From: an uncultured Bdellovibrio sp.
GTDB taxonomy: Bacteria > Bdellovibrionota > Bdellovibrionia > Bdellovibrionales > Bdellovibrionaceae
Assembly (NCBI RefSeq): GCF_946478835.1
Contig: NZ_CAMLDV010000179.1
Coordinates: forward strand, 1-6,598
Direction of reading: 5' to 3'
Length of the DNA: 6,598 bases
The notes below the pieces were generated by a model. It was not told the DNA's origin and ran no database searches. It saw only the letters and a list, made by a program, of their open reading frames with translations. Position numbers and translations under genes: made by a program. Shown in pieces: positions 1 to 6,598 of this stretch (positions within the stretch are counted from its first letter, which is position 1; the number at the start of each line of letters is the position of its first letter).

Positions 1-404
1 CGGTCTTTGGCTTCCATCAGATCCACTTTTTTAAGAGCTTCATGGGCTCTTTCGTGGAAGTCTTTCATCTTTGAGCCGTAACAAAGATTCCAGTGGAGAC
101 GCAAAAACTCCATGCCCGTGAGGAACTCATAAAGATAAGGGCGCTCTGGCAAATAACCGATGCGGGTTTTGCTTTCACTACTTAAAGGTTTTCCGAAGAA
201 AAGAATTTCGCCGCTGTTGGGACGAATAAAATCGAAAAGACATTTGATCGTTGTGGTTTTGCCTGAGCCGTTGCTGCCAACAAAACCTGAAGTTTGCCCT
301 TCAGGCAGTGAAAAGGTCACGTCACGCAAAACATGGCGATCTTTTTCAAAAAGACCGCCTTTAAATGTTTTATTGAGCTTTTCAACTTTGAGTACTGCTG
401 CCAT
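1..404 (-). CDS. ABC-2-type transporter ATP-binding protein, N-terminal 134 residues (3' end outside window)
   Basis: This is the nucleotide-binding subunit of an ABC transporter, expected to energise a membrane permease from the cytoplasmic face. The visible part begins MAAVLKVEKLNKTF and has Walker A GSNGSGKTT at 43-51. The Q-loop region reads IGYLPERPYLYEFLTG at 82-97. The YLPE form, with Glu in place of the usual Gln, is typical of the CcmA/ABC-2 exporter-type ATPases and not of PhnC importers. The signature motif, Walker B and H-loop lie beyond the left edge. The chosen ATG (404-402) is six bases after the TAG of the phnD-like gene. Its Shine-Dalgarno is weak (TAGAG), so translation is probably coupled to the gene before it. 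ABC-2 permease genes are expected next but cannot be seen. Possible roles include lipid, polysaccharide, drug or gliding-type export; the substrate cannot be told from this part. Confidence 0.93.
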   Translation of the reverse strand, partial: MAAVLKVEKLNKTFKGGLFEKDRHVLRDVTFSLPEGQTSGFVGSNGSGKTTTIKCLFDFIRPNSGEILFFGKPLSSESKTRIGYLPERPYLYEFLTGMEFLRLHWNLCYGSKMKDFHERAHEALKKVDLMEAKD

Positions 405-410
405 CAAACT

Positions 411-1304
411 CTATGGTTTGAGCTCAAGATTCAGAGCTTTTACCATCTCCCTAACAGGATCATACTGTTTAGAAGTGGCAGGCATCAAGTCGCGAGAACC
501 TAAAATTTCTGAGTAAGCGTTTTTATCTTGGGATTCGGCCAAGATATCAATCAAAGCAAACATCAAAGTGTGCGTTGTTTTAGGATAAGTGTCATAAAAA
601 TCCTGACGAACGCAGAATGGATCATTTGGAATCGGAGCGCTCATCCAAATAATACGGTATTTGGCTTTTTTATTTGTTCCGAATTTCACCCACGCGCCCT
701 GTGTTCCCTTTTCATCGTCACTGAACACGGCCGCTGCATCGACTCTGTTGGCTTCCAAAAACTGAATGGAGGCTTGGTGATTTCCAGAAAAGGCAACCTC
801 TTTAAAGTCTTTGTCTTTAAGACCGATCTTTCTTAAAGCCACTTGCGGATACAAATAGCCGGAAGAAGATTTATCATCCACAAAAGCAATGCGCTTGCCT
901 TTAAGATCCTTCAGTTTTTTGATTCCAGATCTTTGCGGAGTGATGATCGCGGAATAATAAAACGGCTGATTCCATACCTTTTTAAGAAGCACTTTAGCTT
1001 GGGCTTGTTCTTCGGCAAAAACATACGTCAACGAAGAGAAGAAAGCGAAATCCACTTTCTTCGTTTTCATAGCCTCAATAAGACCTGCGTAATTTTTGGA
1101 AATATAAATGTTAACCGGAATATTAAGCTTCGCTTGAAGCTCTTTGGCTAAATTCAAACCTTGCTCGCGCAGGTTTTCGGGATTCCCACCGGGAATCACA
1201 CCAATGGTGATAGACGGTGGGTTGGTTTCGTTGCTATTTGTTTCAGCCGCTTGAACGCTTGAAAAAACTAGAAGTGCAATCAGTCCTAGAATGAGTCTTT
1301 TCAA
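411..1304 (-). CDS. PhnD-like periplasmic substrate-binding protein (phosphate/phosphite/phosphonate family)
   Basis: This is a periplasmic binding protein of the PhnD-like type II fold; the ligand is unknown. The 297-residue product begins with a Sec signal peptide: MKR, then a hydrophobic core [11 protein letters not shown], with likely cleavage after SVQA (19) or A20. There is no lipobox cysteine, so it should be soluble in the periplasm. Family signatures are ITIGVIPGG (32-40), [14 protein letters not shown] (84-97), the anion-binding helix cap [11 protein letters not shown] (143-153, like the STSG of E. coli PhnD), GNHQAS (174-179), and [10 protein letters not shown] (188-197). Ser146-148 and His176 sit where PhnD holds the phosphonate group. 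This supports an anionic phosphorus-type ligand but does not prove it. The start is TTG, overlapping the carB stop as TTGA, behind a good Shine-Dalgarno. No PhnC/PhnE partner is next to it; the following gene is an ABC-2-type ATPase. I leave the symbol empty because a true phosphonate role is unproven. Confidence 0.9.
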   Translation of the reverse strand: MKRLILGLIALLVFSSVQAAETNSNETNPPSITIGVIPGGNPENLREQGLNLAKELQAKLNIPVNIYISKNYAGLIEAMKTKKVDFAFFSSLTYVFAEEQAQAKVLLKKVWNQPFYYSAIITPQRSGIKKLKDLKGKRIAFVDDKSSSGYLYPQVALRKIGLKDKDFKEVAFSGNHQASIQFLEANRVDAAAVFSDDEKGTQGAWVKFGTNKKAKYRIIWMSAPIPNDPFCVRQDFYDTYPKTTHTLMFALIDILAESQDKNAYSEILGSRDLMPATSKQYDPVREMVKALNLELKP

Positions 1305-4300
1305 AATTCCTCCATGGCTCCCAGAGCCTCGACTGATGATGACTCATTTCTTTGATTTTTCAAAGCAAGAACGAAAGCCTCAGCAGCGTCACTCTCTGTT
1401 AGACATGGAATATTGTAGTCCGTACAAGCTCGACGAATGTCGAAGCTCGCTTCGATGGCCCGGCGTCCCGAAGTCGTATTGATGACAAAAGCCACTTCGC
1501 CGGAGCGAATTTTATCCACACAGTGCGGACGACCTTCATCGACTTTTCTTAGCGACAAACAATTCACACCGCGTTCGTTAAAGAAGTTCGCCGTTCCCGT
1601 TGTTGCAGAAACACCGTACCCCATACGTTGCAGTTCTTTGGCCATGCCAAGCATCAACTCTTTGTCTTTATCACGAAGAGAGAAAAAGACCTGACCCATC
1701 TTTGGAAGTCTTATGTTACTTGAAAGGAAGGCTTTGGAAAGAGCTTCGGAATAATCTTTTCCGCGCCCCATGCTCTCCCCTGTTGATTTCATCTCAGGTC
1801 CCAAGATCGAATCAGATTCCGAGAATTTTTTAAATGGAAACACAACACCTTTGACGGAAACTTGCTGTGTGTTTCTCCAGTTCAATTTGTCCAAATGAAG
1901 ATCTTTTTTCTTTTCACCCAACATCGCCGCCACACCCAAATCGATGAGCGGAATGTTCGTCGCTTTTGCCACAAACGGCACAGAACGCGAACTGCGTGGG
2001 TTCGCTTCAAGCATGTAGACTACGTCATTTTTCACAGCGAGTTGCAAGTTCAAGTGACCGATCACACCGATACGGTCGGCAAGACGCTTGCTGAGTTCCT
2101 CAATGCGTTCACAAGTTTCAGATTTCAAACGCTGTGGAGGAAGAACACCCATCGAATCCCCAGAGTGAACTCCAGCCGCTTCAATATGTTCAACGACTCC
2201 GCCGACCACGGTCCAATCATCACCGCGCACAAGATCGACATCGACCTCAAGAGCCCCTGCTAAGAATTGATCCATCAAGCACGGCTTATCAGAAGAAATA
2301 AAGTCTTTATGTCTTTGGAAGTAGGAGATCAACTCATCTTGGCTTTCGATCACTTCCATACGACGGCCACCCAAAACGTAGCTTGGACGGCAGATCATCG
2401 GATAACCGACAGACTTTTCATGTTGAAGGGCTTCAGCCAACGAACCTGCCATTGCCGAATTTGGAATTTCAAAATTCAACTCACGACAAATTTTTGTAAA
2501 GAGGCCGCGGTCCTCAGCAAGATCAATTGTTTCAAGCGAAGAACCTAAAAGTTTAAATCCGGCTTTCACCAAATCATGGGCCACGCTGATCGGAGTTTGC
2601 CCGCCCAGTTGCGCGACGAATCCCTTTGGTTTCATAAAGCGCATGATCTCTGTCAAACTTTCAACTGTGAGAGGCTCAAAGAAAAGTACGTCAGAGGTGT
2701 CGTAATCTGTAGAAACCGTTTCTGGGTTTGAGTTGACCATCACGACTTTCCTGCCGCTTTTTTGGAAACCCTTCACCCCGCGAACGCAGCTATAGTCAAA
2801 TTCGATTCCTTGACCGATACGGTTCGGGCCACTTCCGATAATCACAACAGCATCAGGTGCGCTCACCGTTGCGGATGTTGTCGGCCAGTAAGAAGAATAG
2901 AAGTAAGGAGTGGAAGATTCAAACTCCCCGGCACAGGTATCCACTTGTTGATAGCGCGGGAACATACCGTTCTTTTCGCGCAACTGGCAGATTTCTTTTT
3001 CTGTTTTCCCTACAAGCTTCGCAAGACGTGCATCCGTGAAACCTTTGCGTTTTGCCGCCAACAATAATTCCGTATTGGAATCAGAGAATTCTTTTTTAAA
3101 TTTATTTTCAAATTTAATGAGAGCTTCGATGTGCTCTAAGAAGTAAGGATTGATTCTTGTCAGCTCTTCGATTTCAGCCACTGTTTTTCCGTCGCGGAAA
3201 GCTTGGAAAAGATGATAAATGCGCTGACTGTTTGGATAAGAAACTTTCCCCGTTTCTAAAACTACTTCAGGGATGGCTTGCGGATCTTTCTCAAGACTCG
3301 CCATGGCTTTCATCAGGGATTCCTGTAACGTGCGACCAATCCCCATCACTTCGCCGACACTTTTCATTTGCGTCGTCAGAAGATCTTTAGAACCCTGGAA
3401 TTTTTCAAAAGCAAAGCGTGGAATTTTTGTGACGACGTAATCAAGGGCTGGCTCGTAACAAGACGGTGTCACCTTTGTGATGTCGTTTTGAAGTTCATCA
3501 AGGCTGTAACCAATCGCAAGAAGTGCTGCGATTTTTGCAATCGGGAATCCCGTTGCTTTACTTGCAAGCGCCGAAGAACGACTTACGCGCGGATTCATTT
3601 CAATCACCACGCGTTCACGAGTTGTTGGGTGAACCGCGAACTGAATATTCGCGCCGCCCGTTTGAATACCGACCTCGTTGATAATCTTACAAGCTTCATC
3701 CCTCATGGATTGATATTCGCGATCGCTCAAAGTTTGCTGAGGAGCAATCGTGATACTGTCACCCGTGTGAACTCCACAAGGATCCAAGTTTTCGATACTG
3801 CAAACCACAACGAATGTGCCCTTGTGGTCGCGCATCACTTCAAGTTCAAATTCTTTCCAACCCAAAATACTTTCTTCAACGAGAACTTCCGATGTCGGAC
3901 TTTCATGCAAAGCCGTGATGAGCATGCTTTGATATTCTTCTGGAGAATACGCGATACCGCCGCCCCCGCCGCCCAAAGTGTAATTCGGACGAAGGATCAT
4001 CGGATAACCTAGGTCTTCGGCGATTTGTAAACCGTGTTCATAGGTTCTGACCAAATGACTTTTTGGATAACGAGCGCCGATTTTATCTAAGATACCGCGG
4101 AAGATTTCGCGATCTTCGCCCGCTTTGATTACTGTCGGTGTCGCACCCAAAAGTTGAACTTTGTATTTTTGAAGAATGCCTTTGGCGTGAAGATCCAAAG
4201 CGAGATTGAGAGCTGTTTGACCGCCGAGAGTGGGAATCACAGCATCCGGTTTTTCTTTGGCGATGATTTTTTCAAGATAGTCGACCTTCAGAGGCTCTAC

Positions 4301-4495
4301 GTAAACTCGTGTCGCCACCTCAGGATCTGTCATGATGGTCGCCGGATTGGAGTTAACAAGAATAACTTCCAATCCTTCTTTCATCAGGGCTTTACAGGCT
4401 TGAGTGCCGGAGTAATCAAACTCACACGCTTGTCCAATTACGATAGGTCCAGAGCCAATAATCAAAACTCTTTTAATACTGGACGTTCTCGGCAC
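1301..4495 (-). CDS. carB: Carbamoyl-phosphate synthetase large (synthetase) subunit
   Basis: CarB makes carbamoyl phosphate from bicarbonate, ammonia passed from CarA, and two ATP. At 1064 residues it is full length (E. coli 1073). The carboxyphosphate half (about 1-400) opens with [10 protein letters not shown] and keeps ATP/metal-site residues Arg129, Arg169, Gln285, Glu299 and Asn301, at the same numbers as in E. coli. The oligomerisation region is about 401-545. The carbamoyl-phosphate half (about 549-930) repeats [10 protein letters not shown] and has Arg703, Gln818, Glu830 and Asn832. The MGS-like allosteric domain (about 931-1050) retains Ser939, Lys945, Thr965, Lys984 and Thr1033. 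These match E. coli 948, 954, 974, 993 and 1042, which bind IMP, UMP or ornithine, so nucleotide feedback is plausible. Oddities are a run of six glycines (175-180) in the first ATP-binding loop and GGRRME (709-714) where GGRAME or GGRGME is usual. The start is GTG behind a consensus Shine-Dalgarno. The TGA stop overlaps the next start by four bases. Confidence 0.99.
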   Translation of the reverse strand: MPRTSSIKRVLIIGSGPIVIGQACEFDYSGTQACKALMKEGLEVILVNSNPATIMTDPEVATRVYVEPLKVDYLEKIIAKEKPDAVIPTLGGQTALNLALDLHAKGILQKYKVQLLGATPTVIKAGEDREIFRGILDKIGARYPKSHLVRTYEHGLQIAEDLGYPMILRPNYTLGGGGGGIAYSPEEYQSMLITALHESPTSEVLVEESILGWKEFELEVMRDHKGTFVVVCSIENLDPCGVHTGDSITIAPQQTLSDREYQSMRDEACKIINEVGIQTGGANIQFAVHPTTRERVVIEMNPRVSRSSALASKATGFPIAKIAALLAIGYSLDELQNDITKVTPSCYEPALDYVVTKIPRFAFEKFQGSKDLLTTQMKSVGEVMGIGRTLQESLMKAMASLEKDPQAIPEVVLETGKVSYPNSQRIYHLFQAFRDGKTVAEIEELTRINPYFLEHIEALIKFENKFKKEFSDSNTELLLAAKRKGFTDARLAKLVGKTEKEICQLREKNGMFPRYQQVDTCAGEFESSTPYFYSSYWPTTSATVSAPDAVVIIGSGPNRIGQGIEFDYSCVRGVKGFQKSGRKVVMVNSNPETVSTDYDTSDVLFFEPLTVESLTEIMRFMKPKGFVAQLGGQTPISVAHDLVKAGFKLLGSSLETIDLAEDRGLFTKICRELNFEIPNSAMAGSLAEALQHEKSVGYPMICRPSYVLGGRRMEVIESQDELISYFQRHKDFISSDKPCLMDQFLAGALEVDVDLVRGDDWTVVGGVVEHIEAAGVHSGDSMGVLPPQRLKSETCERIEELSKRLADRIGVIGHLNLQLAVKNDVVYMLEANPRSSRSVPFVAKATNIPLIDLGVAAMLGEKKKDLHLDKLNWRNTQQVSVKGVVFPFKKFSESDSILGPEMKSTGESMGRGKDYSEALSKAFLSSNIRLPKMGQVFFSLRDKDKELMLGMAKELQRMGYGVSATTGTANFFNERGVNCLSLRKVDEGRPHCVDKIRSGEVAFVINTTSGRRAIEASFDIRRACTDYNIPCLTESDAAEAFVLALKNQRNESSSVEALGAMEEF
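1309..1313 (-). promoter_or_regulatory. Ribosome binding site of the phnD-like gene, fixing a TTG start
   Basis: The minus strand reads GGAGG, then AATT, then TTG. The site lies in the final carB codons (Met-Glu-Glu-Phe-stop). The next in-frame ATG is far downstream, well past the signal peptide, so the TTG at 1304-1302 is the credible start. Confidence 0.8.
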
Positions 4496-4500
4496 TTTTT

Positions 4501-4506
4501 CCTCCT
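4501..4506 (-). promoter_or_regulatory. Consensus ribosome binding site of carB, fixing a GTG start
   Basis: The minus strand reads AGGAGG, then AAAAA, then GTG. A perfect Shine-Dalgarno at five bases' spacing shows that the GTG at 4495-4493 is the true start. The site sits in the 16-base gap after the unknown gene, so carB can recruit ribosomes on its own. Confidence 0.88.
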
Positions 4507-4511
4507 GCGAT

Positions 4512-5159
4512 TCAGATGCCCAATTTCCCCTCGTTGGAGTAAATCATTTCGGGCCTTACATGTTTATACTGCTCAAACTTGTAACGCATTTTAATCAGAC
4601 GAAGCATCAAAAGATCTGGATCCAAATCCGGATCTTTACGATGGCGTTTTACTTCGCCCAAGATGAATTTTTTGGCACTTTCAGGGTGGAAACAAAATCC
4701 TCGCGTGAAGACGTAAGAGTCACCATGCGGGATCAAGCGCACTTCAAAAAGCTCATCGGGATCAAATCCAAAAACATACGAAGACTGTTTTACGATCAAT
4801 TTTTTGTTAGCCAAAAGATCTTTGATGTAAACGTCGCCGTTTTTGATTTTGATAAATTCAAAAATAGAATGACGGTGTTGTTTTAAAACTTCGAGCGTCT
4901 TTAATTCTTCATCAGAAAAACGCAATTCACGAACAAGCAAGCACGCATCCAGTGGTGTTTGCCCAAAGCCTTTCAGTTCGCGCGTGAAAAAATACCAATC
5001 ATAAAACTGCGCCATGCGCGACTCATAGTGGTCGGAGTTTTCATCCAACGTTCCCGCGTTTTCAAAGAACTCTTTTTTGGCCATGGCCAATTCGTCTTTG
5101 AAGGCGTCGCTAACAAAGTGATTGAGAATTTTTTCTATAAGCTTTTCGTATTCGTTCAT
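4512..5159 (-). CDS. Uncharacterised 215-residue soluble protein encoded between carA and carB
   Basis: I do not recognise this as a named family. It has no signal peptide or membrane segment, so it is probably cytoplasmic. By eye, the N-terminal third (1-60) looks helical and acidic/aromatic, ending in a striking [11 protein letters not shown] stretch (52-62), followed by GQTPLDA (66-72). The middle (about 98-160) looks beta-rich, with [30 protein letters not shown] and only two cysteines (73, 156). The tail (161-205) is a basic helix with KRHRK at 171-175. From memory this layout resembles conserved hypothetical proteins of Myxococcota and Bdellovibrionota, but I cannot confirm that. No nucleotide-binding or catalytic motif stands out. 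It starts in an ATGA overlap with carA, preceded only by a weak GAG/GGA-like element, so translation probably depends on coupling to carA. It ends 16 bases before carB. A role linked to carbamoyl-phosphate synthetase is suggested by position alone. That it is a real gene is supported by its length, tight junctions and codon use like its neighbours. Confidence 0.9.
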   Translation of the reverse strand: MNEYEKLIEKILNHFVSDAFKDELAMAKKEFFENAGTLDENSDHYESRMAQFYDWYFFTRELKGFGQTPLDACLLVRELRFSDEELKTLEVLKQHRHSIFEFIKIKNGDVYIKDLLANKKLIVKQSSYVFGFDPDELFEVRLIPHGDSYVFTRGFCFHPESAKKFILGEVKRHRKDPDLDPDLLMLRLIKMRYKFEQYKHVRPEMIYSNEGKLGI

Positions 5160-6217
5160 ATCATCCGCTCAATAAAATAGCTAAACAGCCCGGTCGCTTC
5201 ATGCGGTCCTGGGCAACTTTCAGGATGATATTGTATTCCTAAATACTTCCTCTTTTCACTATAAAAACCTGCCACAGTGCCATCATTGAGATTGGTATGT
5301 GTCACTTGGGCGTCCGGAGGCAGACTTTCAGCCTCTACAGCGTATCCGTGGTTCTGGCTGCTCATATAAATTTGATTAAGCAGAGTGTCGCGAATCGGAT
5401 GATTGCTGCCACGATGACCGAATTTTAACTTATAAGTCTTTGCGCCTAAAGCCAGACCCAGGATTTGATGGCCCATGCAGATTCCAAAAATCGGTTTTAC
5501 ACCCAAAAGTTCGCGGACCGTGCCTGTTGCAATTTTCACATCAGCCGGATCGCCAGGACCGTTTGTGAGCATAATTCCATCTGGATTGTAAGCCAGAATA
5601 TCCTGCACAGAAGAGCGGCTATTAAAAACCTTCACTTCCGAGCAACGCTTTTGCAGTTCACGAAGAATGTTTTCTTTTGCACCAAAATCAAGAACGGCTA
5701 TACGAGGACCCACCATGTTTTCCCCACGGCGAGTTTCTGTTTCTTTACGAGAAGTGAGATAAACCCAGTCCTTTTCCATGACTTTTTTTGCGGCAATCAA
5801 GGAAACCGCTTTGTTGCGAGCCTCTTGTTCGGAAGAAGCATGAACAAGAGCGCCCCACGGAGTTCCTTTACGAAGACGTAAAACTAAGTTTCTGGTATCA
5901 AGCTCCGTAACTAGAGGAATTTTATTTTCGGTTAAACGTTTTTTCCAAGCCTGGTCACGTTCGGTGTCTTGAATTTCAAGGCAGATAAATCCTTCAATCC
6001 ACAGACGACGTGATTCCCACACGTCATCTTCAATGCCGTAATTGCCTTGCATTGGGGCTGTCATCACAACAATCTGAGTGAAATAAGAAGGATCCGTGGC
6101 GATTTCTTCGTAACCTGAATGAGAAGTGTTAAAGACGACTTCACCGGCGCGATCTTCTCCGCCATTCCAACGTCCCGCGTACACTTCACCTGTTTCAAGA
6201 ACGAGATAACCCTTCAT
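5156..6217 (-). CDS. carA: Carbamoyl-phosphate synthetase small (glutaminase) subunit
   Basis: CarA hydrolyses glutamine and channels the ammonia to CarB for carbamoyl phosphate synthesis, feeding pyrimidines and usually arginine. At 353 residues it is slightly shorter than E. coli CarA (382) but complete. The N-terminal CPSase small-chain domain spans about residues 1-135 and includes GYEEIATDPSY at 35-45; its Ser44 matches the glutamine-contacting Ser47 of E. coli. The class I glutamine amidotransferase domain spans about 170-353. It has NGPGDP at 219-224, the nucleophile Cys247 in GICMGHQ, and the His331/Glu333 pair in HPE, matching E. coli Cys269/His353/Glu355 at a constant offset. The ATG start is set by a strong Shine-Dalgarno sequence. 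Unusual points are HSGY where MTGY is nearly universal, and PMQGNYG at 55-61 where a YPxxGN motif is usual. The stop forms an ATGA overlap with the next gene. The function is secure. Confidence 0.98.
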   Translation of the reverse strand: MKGYLVLETGEVYAGRWNGGEDRAGEVVFNTSHSGYEEIATDPSYFTQIVVMTAPMQGNYGIEDDVWESRRLWIEGFICLEIQDTERDQAWKKRLTENKIPLVTELDTRNLVLRLRKGTPWGALVHASSEQEARNKAVSLIAAKKVMEKDWVYLTSRKETETRRGENMVGPRIAVLDFGAKENILRELQKRCSEVKVFNSRSSVQDILAYNPDGIMLTNGPGDPADVKIATGTVRELLGVKPIFGICMGHQILGLALGAKTYKLKFGHRGSNHPIRDTLLNQIYMSSQNHGYAVEAESLPPDAQVTHTNLNDGTVAGFYSEKRKYLGIQYHPESCPGPHEATGLFSYFIERMI

Positions 6218-6598
6218 TATTTCCCCTCCGACAATGTCGCGTAGATAAGACTTTGGCGAATCAAAACACCGTTAGAAACCTGATCCAAAACTTTGCAGCG
6301 CGGATCTTGTAAAACTTCAGAATCCAACTCCGTCCCTTGATTGATCGGGCCCGGATGCATGATCAAAGCTCTTGCTGAAAGATCCTTCAAATTTTTCACC
6401 ATAAACCCATAGTGCTCACGGTAATCAGCCAACGAATACTGTGACGAATGACGCTCAAGCTGCACTCGCAAAGCCATCGCCACTGTCGCCCACTGAAGAC
6501 CTTCTTTCAAAGAAGAGAAAACTTTGTGATTTCCTGACTCTGGTAAAAACTCTTTCGGTCCGCAGAGTGCGACTTCGTAATTCAATTTTTTCGCCAAT
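6217..6598 (-). CDS. pyrB: Aspartate carbamoyltransferase catalytic chain, C-terminal 126 residues (5' end outside window)
   Basis: This enzyme condenses carbamoyl phosphate with L-aspartate to N-carbamoyl-aspartate, the committed step of pyrimidine synthesis in the cytoplasm. Only the aspartate-binding C-terminal domain is visible, about 40% of a usual chain of roughly 305-310 residues. The leftmost full codon in reading order (TTG, 6597-6595) is an internal leucine, not a start. Counting from it, the stretch MALRVQLER (41-49) carries the Arg-x-Gln pair equivalent to E. coli Arg229/Gln231. HPGPINQGTEL (81-91) is the conserved HPxP loop, and QVSNGVLIRQ follows near the C terminus. The HPGPxN form resembles the Pseudomonas/Bacillus type of PyrB rather than the E. 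coli HPLP form. One small oddity is Gln after the Asn, where Arg is usual. The TAA stop shares its last base with the ATG of carA. The identification is firm; the N-terminal carbamoyl-phosphate domain cannot be assessed. Confidence 0.96.
   Translation of the reverse strand, partial: LAKKLNYEVALCGPKEFLPESGNHKVFSSLKEGLQWATVAMALRVQLERHSSQYSLADYREHYGFMVKNLKDLSARALIMHPGPINQGTELDSEVLQDPRCKVLDQVSNGVLIRQSLIYATLSEGK
6223..6229 (-). promoter_or_regulatory. Strong ribosome binding site of carA inside the pyrB 3' end
   Basis: The minus strand reads GGAGGGG, then five bases (AAATA), then ATG. This near-ideal Shine-Dalgarno sequence is built from the last pyrB codons (Glu-Gly-Lys-stop). It fixes the carA start at 6217 and, with the TAATG stop/start overlap, suggests efficient translation of carA coupled to pyrB. 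Confidence 0.85.

Noticed and set aside
1..404. Calling the left-edge ATPase PhnC because it follows a PhnD-like gene
   Set aside because: Its IGYLPE Q-loop region is characteristic of ABC-2-type ATPases; PhnC would carry a Gln-containing Q-loop.
160..516. Plus-strand open frame (about 118 codons) over the ATPase/phnD-like junction
   Set aside because: The minus strand here encodes a clear Walker A motif and a continuous ABC ATPase, and the plus frame has no recognisable content.
3368..4012. Long plus-strand open frame (about 214 codons) opposite carB
   Set aside because: It lies wholly antisense to highly conserved CarB coding sequence, its translation is Arg/His/Asn-rich without recognisable motifs, and it lacks a convincing ribosome binding site. 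It is a shadow of carB codon bias.
4496..4511. Possible terminator or promoter in the gap before carB
   Set aside because: The gap is only 16 bases and is filled by the carB Shine-Dalgarno sequence and its spacer, with no hairpin followed by a T-run.
4154..4594. Plus-strand open frame (about 146 codons) across the carB start and the end of the unknown gene
   Set aside because: It is antisense to two well-supported genes and to the carB ribosome binding site, and shows no protein-like features.
5465..5881. Plus-strand open frame (about 138 codons) opposite carA
   Set aside because: It is antisense to the conserved glutaminase domain and its composition is typical of a reverse-frame shadow.
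6595..6597. TTG at the right edge as a start codon of a short 126-residue protein
   Set aside because: The reading frame continues off the window edge and the visible part is only the C-terminal domain of PyrB, so this TTG is an internal leucine codon.

Overview
The whole 6.6 kb window is one tightly packed gene string, all read from the minus strand (right to left in these coordinates). In transcription order it holds: the 3' end of pyrB (aspartate carbamoyltransferase), carA (small subunit of carbamoyl-phosphate synthetase), an unrecognised 215-residue protein, carB (large subunit), a PhnD-like periplasmic binding protein, and the 5' part of an ABC-2-type transporter ATPase that runs off the left edge. 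The junctions are a 1-base overlap (pyrB/carA), a 4-base overlap (carA/unknown), a 16-base gap (unknown/carB), a 4-base overlap (carB/phnD-like) and a 6-base gap (phnD-like/ATPase). There is no room for a terminator or a separate intergenic promoter, so the six genes are best read as one polycistronic operon whose promoter lies to the right of the window.

The first half of the operon is pyrimidine synthesis. CarA releases ammonia from glutamine, CarB turns ammonia, bicarbonate and 2 ATP into carbamoyl phosphate, and PyrB joins carbamoyl phosphate to aspartate. Catalytic residues are intact in CarA and CarB. The CarB C-terminal domain keeps the residues that bind IMP, UMP and ornithine in E. 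coli, which suggests feedback control at the enzyme level. The two odd parts are the unknown soluble protein between carA and carB, and the transport-type genes co-transcribed behind carB.

The organism is a Gram-negative-type bacterium: the binding protein has a Sec signal peptide without a lipobox cysteine, which implies a periplasm. G+C is moderate, roughly mid-40s percent by eye. The particular CarA sequence and the gene order make me think of Bdellovibrio and relatives (Bdellovibrionota). That is recall and inference, not a database match. No RNA genes, mobile elements, CRISPR arrays or notable repeats were seen. Apart from two short gaps of 16 and 6 bases, every base lies in a minus-strand coding region.
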